64,000 nt of DNA from Isoetes taiwanensis (lineage: Eukaryota; Streptophyta; Lycopodiopsida; Isoetales; Isoetaceae), in NCBI GenBank assembly GCA_021234155.1, contig JAJEKV010000012.1, positions 3,599,789 to 3,663,788 of the forward strand. Reading direction: 5' to 3'. Position 1 is the first letter of the stretch; every line of letters starts with the position of its first letter. A program made the translations under genes and the position numbers. Below are positions 1 through 13,270 of the stretch, piece after piece. Under the pieces are notes generated by a model. The model saw only the letters and a list, made by a program, of their open reading frames with translations. It had not been told where the DNA came from and made no database searches.

Positions 1-388
1 CCCGTAAGTTACGTATTACAGGGGAAATCACTACGTAACAAGAACGCATCAACCCGCCCAGGCGCTGATTTGTGCTTTTTGCTCAAATAGCCCCTGTGCT
101 TGGGATTTGTGTTTCAATGTCGCTCACCTCTACCAAAATGCTTCTACCGCTTACTGCATCCTCTAGACGCCATTAAGCAGAACCTAAAAGCGGATAAGGA
201 GACCGGGGTTTGGTTTAACTTATATGTATGCTCATAATCTAGGTCGTCGATGACAACCGTGAATTCAAATTCGCCCTTTTAAATTTATACCGCCTTAATT
301 AACCTACCGGCCCTATTTACAAATTTAAATTGTGTTTTTCTTTAGTGCAATTTCAAGATAACAATTAATTATTAATTAAGAACGATAT

Positions 389-1120
389 GTGGCAATCTAC
401 TACCACCTAATCGCCACCTACTATCGAGCTTCAAGATCATTACCGAGCCTTTTAAGATCATTCCTTTACCATCGCTTCAAGAACAATCGACTATCGGAAA
501 TTTCAAGATCCGTTGATCGATCAAGATTCGCCTGTCCCATTCGACCGACGGAGTCGCCTTCAATCCATTCGCCGATCGAAATACCAATTCCATTCGATAC
601 CGCCACTATGGTGAGTGTGATTCCATTCCAAATGCATTCTCTTGTTTCTATTTTTCGCCCTCTATTTTTACACGCATTCGTTCTTTATCGTTGCTCCGGA
701 GAGAAGAATGTTCATCTTTTAACAAAGAAACTTGAAGCGCCGAAGTAGGGATTGTGTAAATCGAAGATCCGAATCCAAGTTTATGTCATGGTGTTCTAAA
801 ACAGCTGAAGATTTCTATTATAAACCCGCAATTATGAAGATGAGGCTCTCCAAGAAGACATCCCGGCTATTAGCATAACAGGAAAGCGTAAGGCACATTT
901 GCATGGCCAAAAGAATCACCGAAAAGGTATGTATATTTGGATATTCAAAAAAAAAAAAAAATAATATATCATAACATCTCATGATGTTGTGAATTTTGGA
1001 TTCTTTGTTCTTTACAAAGATATCAATTCCATGAAACCACACGAAAATATGCTCGGGGTTGGTCATACCGGGCTGAGGTATCAAAGGATTCAATGTTTTC
1101 TATTATAGTGGCCATAAAAC
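389..1120 (+). other. Exon-like scraps, no gene model
   Basis: No complete gene can be built here. Around 608 an ATG is followed directly by GTGAGT, a good donor, as in plant genes whose first intron follows the start codon. From about 838 to 926 a frame reads as a plausible charged segment (DEALQEDIPAIS, then GKRKAHLHGQ) and ends at a GTATGT donor. At about 1019-1075 another short frame (QFHETTRKYARGW) ends before GTATCA. These could be exons of one degraded plus-strand gene, but I do not recognise the protein and the phases were not proven. An A16 run lies near 946-961. The first 388 bases show nothing I can assign. Confidence 0.2.
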
Positions 1121-1404
1121 ATAATAAACTAATGACAAAAGTATAGGTAAAAATGTACAGCGCCGTATTTTGTATTCATATATTCCAAAAAGTATATGTA
1201 CATTTCTTCTTTCAGAAAATGCGCCAAAGTGCCAATTCTTTCTATCTCTACAATATGTCACAATAAGTTCACTCTAATCGCCCAACCCGCGAAAAGTCTC
1301 CACCCGAACCACCCCGATATGATGATCCTCATCTTCCTCGCGCGGATGTCGAGTCTCCAACCAGAAAGTGTTGTATCGATCCTGATACTATAAATCAAAC
1401 TGCA

Positions 1405-1722
1405 TCATTTGTTGGCATGAGCCTTACTAAGAGCATAGAGGAGCTTCCGAGCAGTGTCCATAGATGCGATGGAAGTGTTCCCATGGCCTCGATACGCATC
1501 GCTATTTACCGGGATTTCAACTTCTTTAAACGCTTTCAACATCACAATCAAGTAATATCTTGTACGGTGGTCCGTAAAGCGAGCAGTCGCCCAGTGGGAA
1601 AGTGTATTTGATCTAGGAACTTCATCCAAGCGTATCCATGCATAATGAAAATCCATGGCACTAGAACGTAGATAAATTAAGTAATTAGCAAGTAATATAT
1701 TAAGCCCCCCATAAAACGACAT
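1405..1722 (-). CDS. Hypothetical 105-residue open frame
   Basis: This minus-strand frame opens with ATG and runs 105 codons to a stop. Its composition is protein-like: it contains SHWATARFTDHRTRYYL, then AFKEVEIPVNSDAYRGHG, and ends in a Lys/Ala-rich stretch. A 64-codon plus-strand frame covers the same bases and looks less natural. I see no known domain, signal peptide or membrane segment. It may be a piece of an old transposon protein or a chance frame. The neighbours are unassigned DNA. Function unknown. Confidence 0.2.
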   Translation of the reverse strand: MSFYGGLNILLANYLIYLRSSAMDFHYAWIRLDEVPRSNTLSHWATARFTDHRTRYYLIVMLKAFKEVEIPVNSDAYRGHGNTSIASMDTARKLLYALSKAHANK

Positions 1723-2029
1723 TCTACAAGAGAATTCAAACGCCAGCGCTGCTTTGCTTTTGTTTTTTCACAGACGATTCTACACGCCTCATTTGTATAG
1801 AGTCGTGATGAAATAGAAAAGCCAACTAAAACGGCTACCGGCCAGCTTTTATTAACCTAGTGGAAAATCTGAACTCAAAATCGCCATTCTAACATATTAT
1901 TCTAACGTAATGCATAATGCACGTATACGCATCCAAAATATGAAGCCGAGTATGAAGGTAGCAAAGAGAGTAGAATAATAGAATAGAATGAAGGTGATAG
2001 AGCAGACATATAATAATAATATTTTGTTT

Positions 2030-2220
2030 AGTTCATTGTTTAGTTCATTGCTTTAGATGTATAGAGTGAAGAGCTAGTGAACAGAATAAGAGTGTGACAC
2101 AAGAAAATCATATAAGCAAGATCATAGAGCGCGTATAGATCATGGTAGGAGCAAGATCATATAGGAAGATCATAGAGCAAGATCATATAAACAATAGAAC
2201 ATGTTTATAAGCAATAGACA
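2030..2220 (+). repeat. Short direct repeats of GATCATA type
   Basis: A GTTTAGTTCATT unit occurs twice near 2033-2055. Variants of AGCAAGATCATA then recur at about 2114, 2151 and 2178, mixed with GATCATAGAGC. This is a small, irregular minisatellite directly left of the MITE. No gene is visible from 1723 to 2220. Confidence 0.5.
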
Positions 2221-2594
2221 ACACAAAACCATTACATCCAACACTCTAAAAATTAAATCCCTCCCTTTGAAACCCCTCGGCCTGGGCATATTCACACCTG
2301 GGGTGACTGCATCGAGAGTCGTTGATAGGCATATTCACCCTTATTCTTAATTCAACTGCATAAAAGTTCCTCATTTGTGGGGGTATGCATGTACACAATT
2401 TGCTATATCAGATAACAAGATTTGCAAAATACACTAAGATTTGAGGTAATATATCACATAGTGTTGATTTTGGTACATGCCAACACTATAATTCTTAGGG
2501 GCTCTGCCAAAGCTCTAGTCACCGTATCATGCACCAAAACCAGCGGGGTTTCAAGGGGATTTAATTTTAGAGTGTTGATGTAATGGTTTGTGTG
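2221..2594. mobile_element. MITE-like element with long terminal inverted repeats
   Basis: The left end (2221-2276) and the right end (2541-2594) are inverted copies of each other over about 50 bases, with a few mismatches and one short indel. Both read outward-in as ACAC, AAACCATTACATC, AACACTCTAAA, ATTAAATCCC, then TTGAAACCCC. The interior of about 265 bp has no open frame. Long inverted ends, total size about 370 bp and no coding sequence fit a non-autonomous DNA transposon (MITE). I could not define a clean target-site duplication, so the superfamily is open. Confidence 0.75.
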
Positions 2595-2599
2595 TTAAC

Positions 2600-5500
2600 C
2601 TTGTATTTTTGTTCCTTCTGCCTTAGAATTGACAAACTTAACTAAAAACATTTATAATGATAATATATGTCATATGCTGTTTGTAATGATGTCGTGAGAT
2701 ATATTTAAATAGGCAATGGCGACAAAATTTATAATAAGGCAGGACCAAAAATTAAAGTCATTGTGAGGGTGACATTAGAGCACAAAAGAAACCTTGGGAA
2801 TATTGATAAAGGATAAATGTGATGAGGATAGAAAGAAAGTTCGTATTGATGAATACAATGGGAAAACCTGCTAATGCAAACCAAGGAAAATGCATTTATA
2901 TTTGAACGTCCCTATATAGTGGCAGATTAGTGTTAAACATTCAACAGATAGGAAATGGACCCGTGAAGAATCCAACAACATTTGTTAAAATAACCAAACT
3001 AACCAAGTCAAGTCACAACCATACCAACTACAAACTAATAACGATATACCCAGAAGAAAGAATGATGTACCAATGTCATTATTTAAGGTATAACAAGTAA
3101 GGACCATAGGCCAACATGTTGTTATGAAATGTAAATTTGCGCCTTGATTAGTGCATTATAAAAGCTTTTGAATATATATAACTGAATATGCATACGTACC
3201 ATGGTTTTCCCTTGTAAGAGTTAATAGAGCGTAAGTGATAAAATGACATCATTCTTGGTTTCATAGCAGAGGCAAGTGGAATATAAAGAAAGGAAAACAA
3301 ATAACTAGCAAAATAAGTTACTACTATAACAATAACAAAACAAATATATTTAATGTTCAAGAGTTGCGTGAAGAGGAAAAGAGCTAATAACACTAGCATT
3401 CAACCTGAACTTTGTTTAGTTTATTCCATCCACACCGCTATATCATAGCATCTCTCATATCCACAATGTCTAATGATAAAAATTAGCTGACATACCCTGC
3501 TAATTAATTTTTCTTCACAATCATTCTCCAAGAATGGACTCCACTTTATGCATTGGTCAAGATAAGAAAAGGAAGACCACGGGCCATGTCCACCCTAAGG
3601 TAGAGTTGAAAAACTTATCTAATATTCCAATAACAAACAAGGACCTCAAAGGTTTTACATTGAGGATATGTTTAATCCCCTTTAATCAAGAAAGCGCATC
3701 ACATGCAACATGATGCTTTGAAAGACGCTTCACAATGCTTGTCACCGAAAGCAAGCATTGCTTTGAGTATTTTAAGAAAATGCCTTTAACTTCATAGAAG
3801 CAGCGACATTGTTTCACCTTCTTTCAACCAATATCTAGCATAACCTTAACTCCATTGCTAATATTGCCCATTATTCAACTCCAACTACATTGTCCATGAG
3901 GCTAGATTTTCTTTCGTGTCATTGAAGAGGCCACTCTTTTGAATCCGGGACAAAACCCTATTGGAGCTTTCAATTCGGGTCCATCCGGGCCAGACACCCA
4001 TTTGTTGCTGGTTTCGATTACTCATCTCATGCCATGTCTAAACCGGGCGCCAAAGAGGAAAAGCGATATGAAGAGACCACCTAACCGCCGCGAAGATTTT
4101 GCTTGACCAGCATTAATGAGAATTAGCCGCGGCTCCCTCAAAGCATAAGAAAGTATTGCAACGTAAATGTCAAGTTTTTCTATATGATGGTAAAATATTA
4201 ATAACCATGATTCAACTTTAACCGACTTCTGGTTGCCAACCTTCGTAATATATTGGCAAAGCCGCAGCCCATTATATTTCTCTGCAAATGTCCGAACAGT
4301 CATAGCTTAAACGATAGAGAACAAAACGAAGATTGCATGAGAAGAGAAAAATGAAAGAATAAGATCGACATGGGCAACTTGTAGATGCCACACCTACTAG
4401 GCTCTTTTATATATTTTGCGTAGATGCAATGTCAAACTATTGGTTGTTCTAACTGCAGAAAGAGGTTCTCACAAATTGATTTGTCATTACATTTCTTCCT
4501 AGAGATGAAATTGCCAACAACCTTGCTCAAGAATCATCATGGACCAACCCAAGAGTCTCTGGGCATGCTATAGAGCAATTCCTTGCATTTTCAAGATTGA
4601 GTCATCTTCAGCTGTTTCTATAAGTTCCTTCTTTCAAGACAAATCATGCATCAACCGGAAAATAACAATAAAAGTAATTAACTCCAAAGCATCATGCAGA
4701 TACAAAGATTTACACTACATGTCAATAAGTGCAGGTCCGGTCTTGAACCGATCGCTCTTTAGATTCAAGGTGAAAGTCCTTGATGCCACACAACCGACCC
4801 ATCGTATGAAAACCCAAAACCCGCAAAGACTCGCAGAGATACCCGAGACGAGACAGTAGAATGCTTGAGATAACTTAAAACCCTAAAGTGAAGACATTTC
4901 GATGCTTGTACGTTTGGCTTATTAAAAGAAATAGAGGAATAAAATAAAAGGGGGTAAACCATTGATGATATGGAATTTAGACACAAAATGCTGAGTGCAC
5001 CTTAGATATATCGATGAGTATGTCTCGCGTAATACGCTCATGAAATCATATGAAAACCATGCCAAAAAGCTTATAAAAATCACAAAACCCCCGCTATTAT
5101 GCTACATACATGAAGGTGCTAGGGCAGCTTAGGACCGATGCATGTAAAAAGTTCAAGACGAAAAGCACTCCCCTTACTAACCCTCAAGCTCATATAACGT
5201 GATGATGTAAAGAACGACAAAAGTCGAGAACGTAACTTTCAAATACTAGAATAAAACAAGAAGAAGATAACGTGGTTTTAAGTAAAGAACATCATGAAAT
5301 AACTCGGTCAGAATGTGACTTTAATATAGAAGTCGGTGAAGAAGCGAGAAAACTAAAATGAAAAGCTTTGTAGAAACCTTGAGCGTAAATATCAAAAGCG
5401 TAAGATTGTAGAAGCCGAAAAGCCACAGAAAAATGTATTGTAGAAACCGAAAAAGCCACCGAGAAAGGAAGATTGGGAAACCACATAGACAAAACTCGAA

Positions 5501-5800
5501 GCAAAGCTCGAAAATTACTTACCGAAAAGCCGTAAAGCTCTGAAGCCGTGGTCAAAAGCCGAGAAGCCAGATTTGTTAAAAATAACAAAGCATTTCGTTA
5601 AAAATTAACAGATGACAGTTTGTAAAGCGAAGCTTACCGAGAAGCGACACCAAAAGCACACTATGAAGCCCACTATGAAATCAAATGTACCATGAAATCG
5701 CACCAGCTAGCCGAAAAAGAGAGACGAAAATTGGAAAGGGTAAACTCAGTAATAACTACTTTAAAATTCGTGACTACCATTATAACCGCCGCTGTAGTAC
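2600..5800. other. AT-rich stretch without recognisable genes
   Basis: Only short frames occur (up to 106 codons at 4539-4859), and none has family features. At 5320-5700 there is an imperfect run of GAAAAGCC and CCGAGAAG motifs, which produces the repetitive look there. Otherwise nothing is assigned. Confidence 0.4.
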
Positions 5801-5809
5801 TCATCAGAA

Positions 5810-6125
5810 GGGCTAAGGTTATAAGTTATAGGAAATTTTTAAGTTTAAAGTGTTATAAGCTTTAAGTTTTGTTTAAAGGTTATATTATTTGTAAGACAGG
5901 TTAGAAGCTTTAACCTTGGAACTTCTAACCTTAAAAGTTGTAAACTTTACTTCTTCTTAACCTTAACTTTAACCTATAATAACCTTACCTTAAAAACTTC
6001 TAACCTATAATAACCTATAATTAACTTCTAACCTGTGGTTGTTAACCTATAATACCCTCAAAAAGTTTTTTCTAAGGTGGACAACATTTACAAGTTATTA
6101 TAGGTTACATATATTATAGGTTAAC
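5810..6125. repeat. Minisatellite of AACCTATAAT type
   Basis: The segment is built from variants of AACCTATAATAACC, TTATAGGTTA and AACTTCTAACCT in both orientations. The unit length varies at about 10-16 bases. Because both orientations occur close together, the region can fold into imperfect hairpins. It lies just upstream of the 6.2-9.0 kb pseudogene. Confidence 0.6.
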
Positions 6126-6189
6126 TCCATGCTAGGGAGATGTTATTTGATATGCTAGTTCACTATATGTTTTATGCATTTTAGGTCAA

Positions 6190-9030
6190 TGGCATGCAAA
6201 ACGCTAAACTCTGCTGGCCCCCAATGATGTTGATCAAGGCAAGGAAAAATCCCCAACCAATGAAGACATTATCAAAGATGATGGCAAAGGAAAGGAAAAG
6301 ACCAGAAATGAAAAGGATGATGCCAAAGGAAAGGAAATTGTACTTTATACTCGTCGATTGGAAAACAAAAGGTCAAGATCCCGCGATGCATGCAAATGAG
6401 AGGCGAGGGAGAAGGGATTATTGTTCTAGCAGATCCCACACGCAAAGGAATACAGAAAGATTAGGGAGGACAAGAGGTGTGGTAACTTCTAAAATTATAT
6501 GACAATTGGAAGGAAAAGTGGTTCTCAGCAAACAAGAATGCCTTGCTTGTGTGAAGCAACTAGAGGTTCCAACTATTGTTGCATGGCCTAGGGACGATTC
6601 AACTCCGAGGGAACCACAGACGCTTCCTATAGATGGTAGAACCATTAATAATAATGTTCACACAAGCAGTAGCAAGAGGCCACTTCCAACTTTCAAACAT
6701 TATCCCACCAAAAAGATGCAAGTCAGATTATGATTGTTCTCCTGAAGCCTTGATGCTAGAGGAAGTGAATGTTGTTGGGCTTGAAAGGAATGTCTGCTGT
6801 TAGAGAAGCAGGGAGTAAGAGCTACATATCAGAACATAAGTGTGATAACAGAGCAATTTCATGTACACCATATTTGGCTATGCAATTGTGACGAAAGATC
6901 AAAGAAGAAAAGATTCCCATTGAATGGAAAGTGGATATGTTCAAAAAGAAGGGATGGTTATATGGAATTCCAACCTCTTCTTGGCAATAACTCGCAAAAA
7001 GAGTATTATGAAAATGGTAGTAAAATTGCATTGTATTGGAACACCGGCCCTGTAAGGCCTACCTCAAGAACTATAGTCAAGAAGGAAATATTTGAAAAGA
7101 TAGTGGATTTCAAATTTAAAAAACAGCCACATAATATAAGAAGGATGAACGTGGTAGAGTTATTGTTGAAAGTAGATTGCCATCCCATTTAAAAATTCCA
7201 GAATATACATATTAGAGGAAATAAATGCATTGCATTGGGAACTTGAGTGGCTATCTCTCTATATCCCGGTACCATGAAGGTAGGCTATGGAATAAGCATT
7301 TCAAGCATGTGACCATAGCAACTTCGTAAAACCCTGCCAAGTGCAATTTATGTGCTAAGTCAAGGAGACACTAGATAAGACTCCAGGCAACCAAGTCTAA
7401 GGGCAAAGATAAGGGAACATATGAAGGACCATATGACGTATCAACTATCATGTAGATCAACTTATTGGATGTGGAGGACCTTATCCGTGAATGGAACCTA
7501 ATAACTATCTATGTATTATATGATGATACAAAATGGACCAAATGTATGACTTGCTCACAATTCAAGTACATTCCTAAGTCATGGGAAGATCATACCCTTA
7601 TGATTTCAATGACTGGGGCAATATTGCATGCAAGGCCCAGTGCATCTATTATGGCCATTTCAGCTTAGGAGTTGTGGGAGTGATGGTCCATTTTCATCGG
7701 GAGTATCATGAGGTGTTTAAGAAACTATGAGAAGGGTTGCTGAATGGTCACCTATGATCCTATATTAGCCGCACTACAGTAGTGCATTGTTGATGGAACC
7801 CCTAATATTGAAAAGTTTAAGAAGGCAAGATTTCTAGGAGGAATGGACCTAATGAACATGTTGGAGCTTCAACATCCGTATAAAACCTCACAAGATCTAC
7901 CCGTGAAAGCTCCTCTGCAACTAGATAATTGTGCTGGTCAAAAATAAGAACAGTGGATGTTTTCTTTTCCTATCCTACTTCTAACAAATTGGGTATTTTT
8001 GAAAAAGAGTCAATTTGGGGTTCCTAATGCCGTGACATACTCATGAGGATGTGGATGGCTGTTTAAAATATAGTCATGTATTGACACAGACAGCTACCAA
8101 CTTTCCAAAGTTATTGGAAATATTTCAAGGATGTACAAATCCATCTCCTATGATCTATCATGTATTATGCCCTCATCGGAAGAGTTTTGTGGACGGTTAT
8201 GCTCTTGACATGGAAGGTCATTCTCAAATTTCAATTCACTTTGGGTGAGAGAAGGGATTCCAATCATGCAATGGAAAAATGAGACCAGAGGAGAAGTGGA
8301 GAGGTGGGCGTAAAATTTGGTGCGTGGATGCAAATGGCAAAGTTCATGATACTCTTCGGCCGCCAAAAGCTCTAAACCAACTGAAGAAGTCAAGCAATTG
8401 GGATCGACTAAGGATGGCATCAATGACTACATCAGCAGCTGCAAACTATCGACATGACAATTAATCGTGCATTGGATAGATTATTAAAGAAGGTGATCAA
8501 CTTGTCAGATGAGGTAGACATCCTCAGAGGTAGAAGGGTGGTTCCCTGCAGTGGAAAACATTAGCCGGTGCTTCTAAGATGATGGTTCATTAGTAGCATC
8601 GGTAGCGCATACTCCTCCTCAATCCTCGATAAACACTATGTTGTCCTGGCAGCGATAGGCCAAACATACCAGTACCATTGTTACGAACCTTCACCGAATG
8701 GAGTGCCACCAATTTCAGTAGTAGGGTAAAACCAACAGATCTAGAGACTCCATCCAAAGGTGGTGGTTGGGCTGGACTATTTGACATTTGCAAAGAAGAA
8801 GGTGATGTTAACTTCAATAAGTGCGATGGTAGGAAACCGCATTAACGGGCTGAGGCCGTCACCGAGCAAAGAAAGATATTCGCATTGTTACAAAGAGGTG
8901 TGGAGGAGAAACTTAGTGATCCCGATCTTCGGCTAGACATTGAAACCGTATTGTACCGTGGACTCCAAAACTCATTCCCTAAAGTAAAACAAATGGAGAA
9001 AGCACAATACCTCGTGATGGGCGAATAAGG
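6190..9030 (+). pseudogene. Frameshifted DUF7869-like transposon-associated protein
   Basis: Coding-like sequence runs along the plus strand for about 2.8 kb but switches frame and meets stops many times. The clearest part is 7900-8420. There a frame gives LQLDNCAGQK and a Trp/Phe-rich stretch, then CPMIYHVL-like sequence, KSFVDGYALDMEGHSQ, and WRGGRKIWCVDANGKVHDT. This order recalls the C-terminal region of the large plant and invertebrate transposon-linked proteins with DUF7869 (LDN, later the FKxF and GHS blocks). That is a family resemblance from memory, not a search. Downstream, 8460-8530 encodes a Leu-rich helical stretch (ALDRLLKKVINLSDEVDIL). The last open stretch, about 8850-9028, gives EEKLSDPDLRLDIETVLY and ends in TAA. 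The upstream part, 6200-7190, is Lys/Glu-rich and unassigned. No intact product is possible. Confidence 0.45.
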
Positions 9031-12000
9031 CTCAGCCCTTGGGGATGTTGGTGGAAAAAATGATAAACGAAGCATTATGTATCAATCACTTTTAATAAAA
9101 GTTGTGTACTACTTTGAGTTTCATGATATATGATACTTTGTAATTTGAAGTTAGTGTGTGAATTTATATTCCCGTGTGTGATATGTTAACGCTTATTCTA
9201 GTCTAAGGGCAACAAAGATACTAAAAGTGAATTTAACAAAAGTTACTAAAAAGTGCAATATAAAATTTATCCCAAAATTAACATAATCCCAATTCTAATT
9301 GAATGATGGTTTTCTGACATGTGAATTCCTACTCGGGTAAGGAGATATACTTTTCCCTAAAAAGGAGTGCCTCTTCCCTTGGATTTCTCGAACTGTGTGG
9401 ACGCCTCTGACCTGCTTAGGACCCGTATATGATATGAAGACCCGTATGCCACAAATGTCTCAAATGTTCTATTTTCTTAGGATAGTAGAATTTTTTAAGA
9501 AACATAGCAAAGACATATGTACCCATATGGATTTCCCCGCTTAAAAATACCAATAAAGTATACCAAAACCAAAATCAAGGGGTAAATCAATTCAGAGATA
9601 TATCAAGCCAACAAAATCTATAGTGTCATAATTACCGGGTACCATATTATAAGCGAAGAATTCAGCCTTTACTCAATGTTCATGCAAAAGTATCGACCCC
9701 CAAATGACACCACAATTAAGATAGATTGAACCTCTCACCTAAGTTAGCAAGGCCATGGTCTTGTTAAGTAGGAAGTAGATGAAGATCCACACGAAAGCAT
9801 CATTAATAAATAACAAACAGAAATCCATATTGTAAGTTTGTTAGTAGGCCTAAATTATTATTTAATGATGATGACCCTAAATCAATTGAATGACAAGTGT
9901 AGTGGAAAGGGAAAACCACCTTGATTTAGTTGTGTCGATAGCGCCGGTGTGTGTCTCCGTGCCATAAAAGCGACCAAATTATTTTGCTAAATAAAAGGCC
10001 TCAGACAAATGTTAAAACTAAGGGTTCAAGATGCCCTATTGGCATCAATTCAATCAGGGGTTGAGCTACCCTTAGAAAATTACGAATCCAACTTATACAA
10101 ATATATTAAGTCTAGCAACAAGAAATCCTTATCGTGAATTGGCCGTGCATACCACGTAACCGAAAGTGTAATCGTGATCTCTTTACCATACGCCTAAGGT
10201 TCCGCCAAAACTATTGGGGGTCCAAAATAATGGTGTACTTTAAAACCTATTACAATTTACCCTGTTGCCGTGTTATCCCCTAGTCATAGAAGTCGTACGC
10301 AAAATGCAAGAGGTAAATTCGTGTCACACAAAGAAATTATTGAACTGAACTCAATTAATCGACCGTCAAACATAAACTTTATATGAGGGATTGTGTGAAG
10401 TCGAGTCTTTTTGGGGCTCGCTACCACGAACTCGTGGTGAATATGCAACCAAACCAAAGGTTTAGGGATTTTACTTAAAATGTATAATGTAATGGTTTAG
10501 GTTAATAATGTTAATGGTGTTGTGTTGTGGCTTTAATTTCTGGCCCTTTAACAAAAGGAAAATAGAGAAACTTTAAGGGCGTAATATTTATAAAACATCA
10601 AGACATTACATTACATTTTTCATTTAATACAATGTGGCATTTTAGCTGAAGAAGTTTGTGATCTCAAGAAATATTCCTAACGATATATATGCCAAACATT
10701 GCTTTTGCAATGTAAAACCATTCCTACTAAAGTTAATCCTTTCTTATCAATCTTACTTTGGTTGAAGTGCCTACTTTAGTGCACAAAATAGAAGAGGTTA
10801 GGAGCCCAATCAAGTTCGCTGCAAGCATTATGGCAAATTCCTACCGGCGAGGGAGTATCCAACATAGAGAAGAAGGAAGATGCCCCACTCTAAGTTAAAA
10901 CACCACAAGCAGAAATCCAAATACATAGTATACATGTCTATCCATATATCGACCCATCCATATCCTTAGGGATCTCGGCTTGTCCTCAGGATAATGGATA
11001 GGTTCTCCTTTTAACCCTTCAAAATATCTCCCAAAAGAGTTAAATGGCACTATATGCAAAGCAAAGTATAAGGAGGCAACGGTGATAGCTTGGCATGGCA
11101 CTGTGGCCAAGCGTTTTCATTACCAGAAACTTACTTCTTGCTCCAGTCCAACTTTAAGGACCTTGCTGCTGACCGAAATCCATGTCACAAAATTTTGGCC
11201 AGATTGTACATAATTTATCAATTTTCACGGAATATTTTACACCACCATGAAAACCAAAGTCATCTAGCATAATAAGCTCCAAAAGACTGGATAACCTATT
11301 CTTCCAATTTGCTTTCCTCAATAGTCGTGGACCCGGTTTTCAATAGTTTGACGGAGTGCACAAAAGAACTTAGTGCAAAGTATGTATTGTCACTTCCTTT
11401 ACCGGTATTTACCAAATATATCACACCAGCCATTCTGTTCAACAAAAGGCGAAAACATCCATCGGAAAGAATGGAGATCCGAATTTATGTTGGCTTCTAG
11501 CAGACGATTATATATATCCCTTTGATATTCCCAAAGCAAGCAACTTGCTCATATTCTATAGTATCCAATTTGAAGAAAGAAAGCATACTTGAGGATAAAA
11601 TTATTATGTACAATAAAACTGCTAAGGCAACAAAGAAACCAAAGGCTAGAGAAATTATTGCGGCCAATAAAACCAAGCACAACAAAACCAAACGAAGGCA
11701 TCTCTAAAGATGCACCATTCAAAGTTAATGGGAAAAGTTGCACGATAAATGACCAATGCAAATGACCTTAATACCTCAATGTGTCTGACAGTAGGCCAAA
11801 CACAACCCATCGATGAGAGTGGATGTGCTTTTTAAAAGCCACTCTAATGACTAGAAGAAAACAAATTGAGCTTCAAAAAATTTTAAAAGATCAAAGATTC
11901 AATACTTTGATAGGAAAAGGATGTATGTGACAATTTAATTCTAGAACATCCGTAGAGTCTTGATGGATATACGTAGGGGAACTGGCTAGGCCCAAATCTA

Positions 12001-13110
12001 TGCTACCAGGAACAATGTTTCTGGGTCAGATCTCCTGCCTAAAACAATTAGCAAAAGCCAAATAATAAGATTCTTTTGAACTGCGAAAAACATAGCATTG
12101 ATGAAGATTCTTTTGAACGTAAACATAGTATCGAAGGCAGAGTGTAAAGTCTCTCGAGATGGGTGCATTTGTACCTTTCTAGATAGTAGATTCATCACAC
12201 TGTGGCACCACAACAGTGCGTAAGCTCTCCTTATTTTTTAAGTTTCGCCGTGATAAGTGGTGCATTATTATGGGCTTGCTCAAATTAGAATTTCCGCCAT
12301 GATCACTGACTTCATAAGACTACAAATCGTATCCAAATGCTTTCACTCATATCTTAATGCATTCCATAGTGCTATATTTTGCCAATGATGGAGAATCCAC
12401 TTCCTTTGGCACGCTTAAAGGCTTCCCTTTTCCACTTTCTTTCTTCTCCTTTCATCTTTGCTGAGTGAGGCTAGGCCCTAAAATGCCATAGTCGTGCCAT
12501 GCTGATATCCTTTTAAAACAGGTCTAAGGGAGACGCTATTTCCTAGCACCTCGGAGTCCACCATCCCCTCAAGTCTCCTCCCTTTCATCACCTTCCATAT
12601 ATAATACTGTCTGATCTCTACAAAACACCATCTTCCTGCGTAGGTGGCTTGGAGTGCGATGATGAAGTTGTATCTCTATGATAAACACAAAGCTATTCTA
12701 AACTCATTCTACCTGAAACTGATGGAATTAGTCACAGACAAATGTAGGTAAACTGCTGTGGTTTCCAATTTTAGAGATTGAACTAAGTTTTATTTTCAAT
12801 GCTTTGGGATGATCATATCAAGAACCCTCAAATAGAGTGACTTACAAAGGGTGCTTCTGATAGTTGGAAAAATATGTCATATTTTGAAGCCTTTACCTAT
12901 GGAAATCAGGTTCTATTTGATCAAATATGCTTATATTCTCTCTCGCGATAAGTTTCAAATAAAACAAACTTGAGCCGGACCTGAGACAGGTGTGAAAATG
13001 AATAATTTGTTTAAAATACTTATTACTAGAAAAACCTCCAAAAACTCTCTTCGATCCGCCCTGCACCCAAAGCAAGCCAAAATAAATGGGCAAGTGAGCT
13101 ACAATATTTT
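9031..13110. other. Unassigned sequence
   Basis: I see no convincing gene. Frames are at most 71 codons and overlap on both strands. A roughly 45-base direct repeat (AAGATTCTTTTGAAC twice, near 12067 and 12106) is the only local pattern I noticed. Confidence 0.35.
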
Positions 13111-13119
13111 ATCGGAAAA

Positions 13120-13270
13120 GAAACTTTGGAAGAATTGCTCAACTAAGAAACGCCAAGGTGCTTTACCAAAGAGGCCCAAGTTGATATCGCCTTTGAGGCT
13201 GGGGATGGCGATTTCATCACTTGGTAGCTAGGCACTTAAACCCCATGAGCTAACCCCGGTGCCTCGTGGC
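13120..13270 (-). mobile_element. Possible tRNA-derived SINE head
   Basis: Read on the minus strand, about 13262-13215 contains GGGGTTAGCTCATGGGG, then TTTAAGTGCC and TAGCTACCAAGTG, which resembles a tRNA A-box and D-arm. The expected B-box (GGTTCGA) is not intact downstream. This may be a decayed SINE or a chance match. Confidence 0.25.

Noticed and set aside
5990-6125. Telomere-like repeat because of AACCTATAATAACC words
   Set aside because: The unit is irregular, occurs in both orientations and does not match the plant telomere unit.
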